Source: Piliocolobus tephrosceles (taxonomy: Eukaryota; Chordata; Mammalia; Primates; Cercopithecidae). Taken from it: 64,000 nucleotides of DNA. Positions 55,554-64,000 of the stretch are shown in pieces. Positions within the stretch are counted from its first letter, which is position 1. The number at the start of each line of letters is the position of its first letter. The notes beneath the pieces were generated by a model. It was not told where the DNA came from. It saw only the letters and a list, made by a program, of their open reading frames with translations, and did no database searches. A program made the position numbers and the translations under genes. The DNA is taken from contig NC_045443.1 in assembly GCF_002776525.5 (NCBI RefSeq), positions 54,152,517-54,216,516 of the forward strand. Direction: 5' to 3'.

Positions 55554-56040
55554 CTGTAATCAATCTTGAATTAATTTTTTGCATATGGTGGGAGGTAAGG
55601 GTCAAGGTTCATTTATTTCTCCCATATAGATGTGAAGTTGTTCCAGAACTATTTATTGAAGAGACATTCCTTTCTCCACTGGCTGGCTTTGACATCTTTG
55701 TCAAAATCAAATGACCTTTACAGTGGGGTCAGCAAGTTGGTGCAATGGGAAGTCCCACCTCTCATCCCCTTGCAGAAACACAGATTTAACAATTTGCTGA
55801 TCAAAATACCTTTATGAGAAGTACAGAATCCAGTTGAGAAGTGTGGTACCCCAGACAAGTAGAGAGCTGAGAACAGTTGCACTGAGATGGATCCTGCATT
55901 CCTGGGTCTGGGAGTGGGGCTTTCCCAGCGATACCATCCTCCAGCAGTAAGAGACTTCCAATAGTCTGGTCTCAGACAGGTTCCAGCTCCGAGTAAAATT
56001 CCAGATCAATGGTGAAGAGGAATTTAAGAATGGATGCTGA

Positions 56041-56196
56041 AGCCAGGCATGGTGGCATGTGCCTGTAGTCCCAGCTACTCAGGAAGTTGACCGGGGAGAA
56101 TAGTTTAAGCCTGGGAGGTTGAGGCTGCAGTGAGCTGTGATCATACCACTGCACTCCAGCCTGGGCAACAAGAGCAAAACTCTGTCTTAAAAAGAA
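56041..56196 (+). repeat. Alu fragment
   Basis: Start GCCAGGCATGGTGGC joined to right-arm sequence, ending in AAAAAGAAAAACG. About half length. Confidence 0.78.
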
Positions 56197-56614
56197 AAAC
56201 GAAGGCTGTGCCTAGTCGACATTGAAGCAAGAATGCAGAAGTTGCACAGGGTGAGATAGGGATGAGCAGGGTGGAGGGATGGTAAACACGAAGGAATTGC
56301 AATAAGAAATTGAACAACCATCTGATTTTTAAAAATTATGTTGAGATATTTGGGGAAAATGATAGATGCATAGAAAACTAATCAAATGAAAAATAACAAT
56401 TCCAAGATAAAACTGTATAAAAGTAACATTATAAAATAATAAATGCATATATAATTTTTATTTAAAAAATCAAATGATTGTGAGTCTATTTCTGGTTCTC
56501 TATTATGTTTCATGGATCTGTTTATCAATTCTCATGCTAGCACCACATAGTCTTGATTACTGTCGCTTACAAGTCTTGAAATCAAGTAGCATAAATCCTC
56601 CAGCATTGATACAT

Positions 56615-56767
56615 TTATTTTTCTTTTTGAGACAGGGTTGCACTCTGTTACGCAGGCTGGAGTGCAGTGGCATGATCATGGTTCACTGCAGCCTCAACCT
56701 CCTGAGCTCAAGCCATCCTCCCACCTTAGTCTCCTGAGTAGCTGGACCTACAGATGCATGCCACCAC
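56615..56767 (-). repeat. Alu fragment
   Basis: Left-arm part of an old minus-strand Alu (TTTTTGAGACAGGGTTGCAC to CATGCCACCACAGC). Confidence 0.78.
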
Positions 56768-56899
56768 AGCACTGGGATTTTTAAAAACTCTCCAGGTGAT
56801 TCTAATGTGAGCCAAATTTTCTAGACTCAGATTTCTCTGTCACTATCTTCAGGCCTATACAGTTAACTGGTTAGTATACTAGATCCTACTTTTTAATTG

Positions 56900-57480
56900 T
56901 TTCTGAATCCTCCTCCTCTCCAGCTCTATCGCTCATGCATTAAGGACTTCACCAATTTCTCAACTGGCTCTACACTACTTTTAGAAAAAAATTCTAAGTC
57001 CTTACTGTGGCTAACATCACGCTTTGTCATTAGGCTTTCTGATACTTCATCTATCATCCTCCCCTCAAAGTACCTTAAACTTCAGCTATCATACCATATT
57101 TGATGTTCTTCACATATTTTAAACTTCTCATGCCTCCAATGCCTTTGCCTACCATCCAGCCTAAAACACCCTTTCTTTTCGTTATCGGTCGTCATTTTCT
57201 TCCTCTCATTCAACATTTAGCTTGGCATCACCTGCTGCTTTCTCTCTTGACCACCTTGCCTGGAAGAGGTATCCTTCCTGGGTTCCCATGCCCTTCTGTG
57301 CATGCCTTCATCACGGGTGTTAAGATACTGACTGTGTTGTCATTGTCTGTCACTTGTTGAGCACCCAGCTAACCTGCAAGCTCTTGAAGGCTGAGACTGT
57401 GTGTTTCCGTCTCTTATCCCTAGTGCCTAGCAATGTACTTGCTTATATGAGGTACCTAATATTTTTATTAAGTGAATGAA
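56900..57480 (+). repeat. L2 3' end
   Basis: Typical L2 tail order: CTGCAAGCTCTTGAAGGCTG, TAGTGCCTAGCAATGTACTT, then TTAAGTGAATGAA. Confidence 0.75.
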
Positions 57481-58117
57481 ATCTGGGCTTGGATCTGCAC
57501 CATTATCTGGTGCAGATTCCTTACTCTCTCAGAACATTCTATTTTCTTATACACACTGGAATTAACACCCATGACAAAAGGTAGACTTAAGTGAGCTGAT
57601 ACTGTAAATAAAGTCCACTGCGTGGGCCTAGGACATGGTAAGTGCTCAATAAATACTGGTCCTTCTCCCTCTCTCTGCCTGCCCTCAGACTTTTCCGAAA
57701 CACCCTTCCTACGCACACTTCCTTAACTGACCACTAGGTGGTGCTAGCCTCTGGCTTGACATTCGGTTCCAGAGCTGCCCAATTAATGCCCCAGCCCAGG
57801 CCCTGTTATACTTAGAAAAGGGAGTATTTTGTAATTTGCTGAGTGACCTAAAAAAGGAGATACCCTTTCCCTACACTAGCTTCTTTGCCCTCATCACTAT
57901 TCCAGGTATCAATCATGAATTGCAGAGAATTCCTCCATGATTCCCTACTATTTTGGTTATAATCCCAACCCAAGAATTTGAAAATGCCTCTTAAGAACAG
58001 ATGTGGGGAGGAAGAGAAGACGCTGAGGCAGAAAGGATCAAACAATGAATGCTATAGGAGAAATAGAGGGAAGAAGACACTTGAAGTCACATCCTGTTCC
58101 AGGGAAGGCAATTCTAG

Positions 58118-58276
58118 TCCTAACAGGTGACAGGCGCCTGTAATCTCAACTACTCGGGAGGCTGAGGCAGGAGAATCATTTGAACCTGGGAGGCAGAGGT
58201 TGCAGTGAGCCGAGATCATGCCACTGCACTCCAGCCTGGGCAACAAGAGTGCAACTCCGTCTCAAAAAAAAAAAAG
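58118..58276 (+). repeat. Alu right-arm fragment
   Basis: GCGCCTGTAATCTCAACTAC to CTCAAAAAAAAAAAA; the left arm is missing. Confidence 0.83.
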
Positions 58277-58544
58277 ACATAAATACGCATTCTCTCACCT
58301 TACAGACATACCCTGAGCAGTTCACCTGCTGGAAATAACCCAAGTGCCCAACAATCCCAACAAACTGTGGAGCATCCAAGCAAGGAGATTCCAAGTAGCC
58401 AAGATAAAAGGGTAAGCTAAATGCGTTCATGCAATGTGGAAAGGGATCAAGCTAAGTTAATTGGAAAAAAGGCAAGTTACATAACAGTATATATCATACG
58501 AGTTCCTTTGTGGTTTTAAAGGATATTCACTTATATTTGTATGT

Positions 58545-59190
58545 TACTATTTTATTTATTCATTTATCTATTTATTTATTTATTTATTTGAGACAGGGTC
58601 TCCCTCTGTTGCCCAGGCTGGAGTGCAGTGGCACGATCTCGGCTCACCGCAACCTCCGCCTCCCGGGTTCAAGCGATTCTCGTGCCTCAGCCTCCCCAGT
58701 AGCTGGGATTTCAGGTATGCGTCACCATATCTGGTTCATTTTTGTATATTTAGTAGAGATGGGTTTCCGCCATGTTGGTCAGTCTGGTCTCGAACTCCTG
58801 AAAAGTGATCCGCCTGCCTTGGCCTCCCAAAGTGTTGGGATTGCAGGCGTGAGCCACCACACCTGGCCTGTATGTTACTGTTTTAAAAACTCTCCTGGCT
58901 GGGCACGGTGGCTCACGCCTGTAATCCCAGCACTCTGGGAGCCTGAGGAGGGGAGATCACGTGGTCAGGAGTTCGAGAACAGCCTGGCCAACATGGTGAA
59001 ATCCCGTCTCTACCAAAAATACAAAAACATTAGCTGGGCATAGTGGAGTGTGCCTGTAATCCCAGCTACTCGGGAGGCCAAGGCAGGAGAATCGCCAAAC
59101 CCGGGACGCAGAGGTTGTAGTGAGCCGAGATAAGGCCACTGCACTCCAACCTGGGCAACAGGGCAAGACTCTGGCGGCAGGGTGTCGGGG
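58545..59190. repeat. opposed pair of Alus
   Basis: 58545-58868 is minus strand with a TTTATT-repeat head and target CTGTATGTTACT on both sides (about 58537 and 58867). 58893-59190 is plus strand with a G-rich instead of A-rich end. The pair is an inverted repeat separated by about 25 bp. Confidence 0.86.
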
Positions 59191-60539
59191 GAGGGGGGGG
59201 GAAACTCTGCTGGTAGGGGAGATCTGAAGAACTGTTAATAGAAGTTACTCTAAGGGTGCAGCTGAAAAATGGGGGTGTGGAGAGCATCAAGTTTCCTTTT
59301 ACTTTGTACCTTCCTCTACTTTTTTAAACCACTAGGTATTACTTTTTTTTAACAATATAAAGTTAATACACATTCACATTCAGGATATAGCAGGGGATGG
59401 GAGGTTGCAAGTGAGAAGTGCATGCCGACTGAGGCCAGGTTTTGGACGACCATGACTGAAGAGGAGTTCACATTTGACTCTGGTCTATAGACACCCACTA
59501 GAGGTTCCCCAGCAAGGAAGAGACACAGGGGGAGCATTGGAAGATTCACCTGACAGATGGGTAGGGGAGGGAGGAAAGCCCCTTCAAGCCCTCTCAGGCT
59601 ACATGTGGTTGCTCCAGATACCATTTTCCTTTCAAAGCTGTCAAGCTATCCAAAGTCTGTTTCAACCTGATTTCACTTGAATCCCAATACTGGGAGGGGC
59701 CCTGGGAGGAACCTCGTAGGCATTTGGTGAGTCCCCACAGTGCGTCTCACACTGTGTTGGGCTATGGGAGCTGGATAAAAGGAGAAATAAGACCCTATTC
59801 TTGCCTGGAGCAACTCTCCGGCAGTGGAAATAGAGGAAATCTGAGATATATTTCAAAGAAAAAAAACGACAAGCCTGGAGCATAGGCTGGCAAGATTGGA
59901 TATAGGAAGGAAAAGCCCCCTTGAGTTGGCAAAAAGTCTGAGGTTTCTAGCCCCGGAGACTAAAAGGCAGGTGGCCAGGGCGCTGAGCAAAGCCGGCTGG
60001 AAGAAGCTAAAGGTTGAGATCACTGTCATTAGGAGACAAGTCCTTTGTGCTGCTCCTGTTTCTGCCGAGGACAGACTGGAGTGGGGATCTTTCCGTGACT
60101 AGAACGTAAAAGGGGGAATCGTCCCTCCTCTCCAGCGTCAATTTTTGGCAGCCGACGTCGTCTGCCTGGCTCCTTGAACTCTAATATGCAGACACCCAGA
60201 AAGTCAGACACTAAGGGAACAGCCATAAAACGCCGCCCAGAAGGGGGCAGTGGCCAGAAGCCCGTTCACTGGCCCCTGGGAACCGCCCGGCGCCTGCCTT
60301 CTGCAAAGTATCATTCCCGTGTGGGCTGAGCCTGGGGACAAAGGTCCGGCACTCAGCAGACACCTTCTTGGAACCCGAGGCCTGGAAATGAAGGTCCAGA
60401 GTCCCTCATCTTATTCCAAATCCTGGCTCTAGGAATCTAGAACCCTGACTTGATGGCAAGCCAGTCAGAAGGTATTTTTTTAAAAAAAGAAAAAGCAGAA
60501 AAATAAATGAGCCCCGACTTCTTGGGCGAAAGGGGGTGG

Positions 60540-61353
60540 CCCTTCCTCAACCCCACCCGCTGGTGACTCACCTCCCTCTAAACCAGGGCCTGCCCCTCCC
60601 GTGCCCAGGGCTGGGCGAGCAGGGTGGGCGGGTACTAAGGTGGGCTCCATCCCCGAGTCCCACGCGGGCGGACAAGCTCCGGCGTGTCCCCGCGGGTGTC
60701 CCTGTTTACTCCGAGCCCGGGAGCAAGGTGGGGGCGGGTCCTCTCGGTCCCTCCCCCACCCCGCCCCCTCCTCCGCAGGCCCCAATCCCAGTCCGGTCTT
60801 CCAAAGTCTCCAAATCAAAGCTCAGCCATTCCCTGCACCTTCCCCGCGGACTGGCTGCCCCTGTCCCCACCCCGGGCAGAGGAGGCACCTTCAGGGTTCC
60901 CCTAGAAAATCGGGCCTCGGCCCAGACCACCGAGTCCCGGACGCCCCCGGAGGGAGCCTGAAATCTAGAGTATGACACTGAGTTTCAAAGGGGAGCCGCT
61001 CAGCTCTCCGCCCACTGCCCAATCCCACCCTCGGCCCCTTCAGCTCTCTGGAGCACCAGGAATGAGGGCCCAGCCAGGGGAGAGGGAGCCCCAGGCCCCA
61101 AACTAGCTAGCGAGTCCCCGGGACCCCCACTCTCGGACCGCTTTCCAGAACTCCGAACCCTGTCGCGGGTCCGCGTCCCCCTCCCCCGGGCAGCGCGTCA
61201 AACCGGCGCATGCGCACTCACTGGATTGCCGCGTAGCTCTTTCTCCCCCCCCACCAACCTTTTTTCTTTCCCCGCCCCTTCCCTCCCTCCCTCCTCTACC
61301 CGTCCCCTCCCTCTCCCCCATCAGCCCCCTCCTCGGCACTTCAGTCCGGGGAA
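60540..61353 (+). promoter_or_regulatory. LRP1: LRP1 promoter, CpG-rich
   Basis: GC- and CpG-rich, no TATA box. A perfect palindromic NRF1-type site GCGCATGCGC at 61206-61215 lies about 140 bp before the inferred start. Several CCGCCC/GCCCCTCC Sp-type boxes and pyrimidine-rich tracts lie between. Confidence 0.7.
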
Positions 61354-61818
61354 CAGCGGTGCGAGCTCCAGGCCCATGCACTGAGGAGGCGGAAACGAGG
61401 GGAACCCCCAGAGCTCCATCAAGCCCCCTTCAAAGGCTCCCCTACCCGGTCCACGCCCCCCACCCCCCCTGCCCGCCTCCTCCCAATTGTGCATTTTTGC
61501 AGCCGGAGGCGGCTCCGAGATGGGGCTGTGAGCTTCGCCCGGGGAGGGGGAAAGAGCAGCGAGGAGTGAAGCGGGGGGGTGGGGTGAAGGGTTTGGATTT
61601 GGGGGCAGGGGGTGCACCCCCGTCAGCAGGCCCTCCCCAAGGGGCTCGGAACTCTACCTCTTCACCCACGCCCCTGGTGCGCTTTGCCGAAGGAAAGAAT
61701 AAGAATAGAGAAGGAGGAGGGGGAAAGGAGGAAAAGGGGGACCCCCCAATTGGGGGGGTGAAGGAGAGAAGTAGCAGGACCAGAGGGGAAGGGGCTGCTG
61801 CTTGCATCAGCCCACACC
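61354..61818 (+). other. LRP1: LRP1 5' UTR
   Basis: About 465 nt from the recognised mRNA start (CAGCGGTGCGAGC) to the ATG. Contains two minimal upstream ORFs, ATG-CAC-TGA at 61376-61384 and ATG-GGG-CTG-TGA at 61520-61531, a G-quadruplex-type tract at 61573-61591 and a 6-bp all-GC hairpin at 61742-61757. The start is approximate. Confidence 0.82.
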
Positions 61819-61885
61819 ATGCTGACCCCGCCGTTGCTCCTGCTCCTGCCCCTGCTCTCAGCTCTGGTTGCGGCCGCTATCGACG
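61819..61885 (+). CDS. LRP1: LRP1 coding exon 1 (signal peptide); gene runs off the right edge
   Basis: LRP1 (CD91) is a very large endocytic receptor for lipoproteins, proteases and many other ligands, processed into 515-kDa and 85-kDa chains (family knowledge). This exon encodes residues 1-22 plus one base: MLTPPLLLLLPLLSALVAA then AID. The leucine-rich core is a classic signal peptide, cleaved after about residue 19. Donor GACG|GTGAGT. The context ACCATGC has A at -3. The first LDL-receptor class A repeat begins in exon 2, which is not in the window. The identification rests on the distinctive signal sequence, leader and position next to STAT6. Confidence 0.95.
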
Positions 61886-64000
61886 GTGAGTGAGATTCCG
61901 CGTCCCCCTTGGACCCCTGGGGGCACCCTCTCCCCAGCCCCCACTCCTGCATACGGATGGGGAAGGGAGACGCGGGAGGGGGTGCCTTTTGTTATCCCAG
62001 TCCAGCTGACACAGCAGCGGCCCGACTGGGGGCGGGGATGGGGGTCCGATTTGGGGGATGGGGGCCCTGGGCAAATGATGCTTCCGGGGCCCCCCAGCAC
62101 AAACAAAGACCAGAGGCCTGGGTGCAGAGAAGAGGGATCCCCATTTTTCTGATCCTGGGGAGGAGAGGCCTTCTTTTCCTATGTCTGTTCGGGGAGGGCC
62201 TCCGCCTCCCCTACATCCTCCAACCCCCCCACCCCCCATCTGAATTGTGAAGGAATCCGGATTTGCAATGTTCGGCTGCAAAAGGGGGTGGGGGTGGGGT
62301 GGGGGGGCTTTTTGCAGTGACCTCTGTAGCTCGAAGGGGGAGCCAGGCCAGGGGTACCCTGCTGGGAACAGGGCAGGCAGGCCCGGGAAGGCTGTGGATG
62401 GGGAGAGGGAGGGCCCCCTGCTTGGGCGTGAAATCGACCCCAGAGCCCCGGCTGGAGGCCTGGGTGCTGAAGTGGGCTCTTCCCCCTCTCAGGGCCTCTG
62501 TCAGTGGCCTGGGGTAGGGCTGTGTTGGGGGGCAGAGAGGGGGAGCTCGCCATACTATGTGACTTTGAATATTCCTTCTTAATTCCTGGGAGCTTTGAGA
62601 TGAAAAAACGTCAGATGTCATCATTGGGGAAGGGGACTGGAGAATGGCCTGGAATGCTGGGGTAGGAGGGTGGGGGAGGCTGCCTTCTCCCTGACTTCTG
62701 GCTTCATCACAATTGGATTGGAAGGGGAGTTGGAGGTTGGATGGGGATTATGGCTGTGCCCCCACACTCCTTTAGTAAATGTGTTTATTCCCTGCACCCC
62801 TCCAAGCCCAAAATCCCATATACACACATTTTGTATATTGCAGAGTTAGGCTTAGGCTAGAACTGCGTCCTTTTGGGGAAATGGGGTGCCTCTCTTCCCT
62901 TTTCTTGTCAGCTGTTTTTTTCTCTTACTTGTGAGTCACTGGTTCAAGTCTTGCCCAAGCTTTAAGCATTAAGCTGGGGTCATGGGGTTGGGCTGGGCTA
63001 GGTCCCTGATTTGAGACGGGGTGGGATCTCATCCCTTCCTGTCATCTTAGCTCTCTCATCCAAAGACAAAACTGGGCCCAATACCATCATACACCCCCTC
63101 CTCTGTCTTGCCAGAGTGGGATTGGGAAAGTTTTTCTCAAACCAGATTATCTCCCTCCCTCTCCCTAACTTGCTTCAATTGGGGGAGGAGACTTACAGGG
63201 TCAGGAAGCAGCTGTGCCCCCAAAAAACATATTTAGTGGCCCTCAGTTGTGCCATCTTGGGGACTGTCTACCCCCCACCCCCACCCCACCAATTATCTGG
63301 CCCGGAGTAGGAGAGGAGCTTTGCCTGAATATCCTCCAGACATCGCACAGCCAGTCATTATCTGCGCATAACTCCTGTCATTATCATGTGTTTTTCTCTT
63401 GTTTTCAGCCCTGTGAGGTGAGAAGGGAAACTGAGGCAGGGAGATTGGAGTTGCAGCCGCTTCTGAGAGGAATAGAAAAAGAAATTGAGAGAGAGAGACC
63501 CATCAGGCGCCCCATGAAGGAGGGTGGCTAGAGTTAGGCAGAAGCAAGAGGGTTTCTGTGGAGAGCAAGAAAGGTCAGGAAGGGACCCCAGATAGTGTCA
63601 CTCCCAGGGCCCTAAAGGAGTTCTATTTGCCACACCAAGTTAGTGGAAGAGAGAGACTGGACATGTTCTCCTTAACTATCTCCCTACCCTTTCTTAAAAT
63701 GTTCACTCATACCCCCTCTGTATCTCCAGCTCAGATCAAACTATCTGAAACTCCAGGAGAGGACCCCTCCCGAAATACACACCAGTGGTTCTGCCTTGGG
63801 AGTGGGAATATAAATAATCAGCTCTTGGGTACAGGGTGGTGAGAAAGGAGAATTGCATAGAAATGTAAGTTCAACTCCATCCAGAGGCAGCCTAGGGGAT
63901 CCCTTATCCCTAACCCCTGCCCTCTTGCCTCGGGGTCCATCAACACTGAACTTTCTTGTTTACTTTCCAGAGAATGAAAATGACCCAGCTCACCTGACTT
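61886..64000 (+). other. LRP1: LRP1 intron 1, 5' part
   Basis: Unique, Alu-free, GC-rich at first. No sequence resembling LRP1 exon 2 (Cys-rich class A repeat) is present, and TTCCAG near 63,965 is not followed by it. Open frames here have no support. Confidence 0.8.

Larger units (their letters stand above)
52160..56620 (-). repeat. old L1 (L1M-type) dismembered by Alus
   Basis: Unmasked pieces at 52160-52726, 53334-53375, 53870-54022, 54470-54630, 55555-55700 and 56470-56615 read, on the minus strand, as L1 3' end and late ORF2 in order. For example, the complement of GGTTCATCCATGTTGCTGC near 52293 corresponds to the sense text for an expected L1 C-terminal region. No intact reading frame remains. 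Confidence 0.7.
44033..61200. other. STAT6-LRP1 intergenic region
   Basis: About 17 kb without any recognised exon. It holds CA repeats, MIR, one MLT1 LTR, many Alus, an L1 broken by Alus and an L2. Unique stretches at 45.5-46.3, 48.5-49.1, 51.2-52.1 and 59.2-60.5 kb show no coding or RNA gene that I can support. 49.24-49.9 and 50.3-51.2 kb look like old repeat remnants that I cannot classify. Confidence 0.65.

Noticed and set aside
63960..64000. Possible LRP1 exon 2 after TTCCAG
   Set aside because: The following sequence (AGAATGAAAATGACCCAGC) does not encode the expected Cys-rich start of the mature receptor.

Overview
The window is nuclear DNA from a primate, most likely an Old World monkey. 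Split genes with GT-AG introns, about 60 Alu copies and older L1, L2, MIR and MLT1 remnants identify a primate. Several young AluY copies (near 1,040-1,105, 7,120, 30,343 and 54,350) carry the variants CAAGCCTGTAATCC, CTAGCC and GATCCGGCCACTG, which I associate with macaque and baboon Alu subfamilies rather than human ones. The gene order NEMP1 (-), NAB2 (+), STAT6 (-), LRP1 (+) is that of human 12q13.3. One 100-base run of N (783-882) is an assembly gap inside an Alu.

Layout. 1-10,906: the 5' part of NEMP1 on the minus strand (coding exons 1-3; the rest lies beyond the left edge), with introns packed with Alus, and a CpG-rich CCAAT-box promoter near 10.9-11.2 kb. 11.2-21.2 kb: intergenic, Alu and L2 rich up to 18.2 kb, then unique and very GC-rich from 19.5 kb. 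21,841-27,292: complete NAB2 on the plus strand, 7 coding exons, 525 codons, with a CpG-island promoter containing EGR-type sites. 28,006-44,032: complete STAT6 on the minus strand, one non-coding and 21 coding exons, 847 codons. NAB2 and STAT6 converge and their polyadenylation signals interleave within 31 bp. 44-61.3 kb: intergenic, with CA repeats, an MLT1 LTR, an L1 cut up by Alus and an L2. 61,354-64,000: LRP1 promoter, 5' UTR, first coding exon (signal peptide) and the start of intron 1.

Exon boundaries were set by reading GT-AG splice sites and checking phase at each junction. NAB2 sums to 1,578 nt and STAT6 to 2,544 nt, both closing in frame on the family-standard lengths. The genes do not form an operon-like unit. 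NAB2 is an EGR corepressor, STAT6 the IL-4/IL-13 signal transducer, NEMP1 an inner nuclear membrane protein and LRP1 an endocytic receptor. NAB2 and STAT6 are linked physically by their tail-to-tail overlap, the arrangement that underlies NAB2-STAT6 fusions in human solitary fibrous tumour.

I found no undescribed biological system, CRISPR array, tRNA or rRNA gene, or prokaryotic or viral gene set. The most interesting signals are regulatory: the shared poly(A) region, the weak NAB2 start with a strong internal ATG, EGR sites at NAB2, minimal uORFs with G-quadruplex and hairpin potential in the LRP1 leader, and a GC-rich kappaB-bearing patch in STAT6 intron 1.
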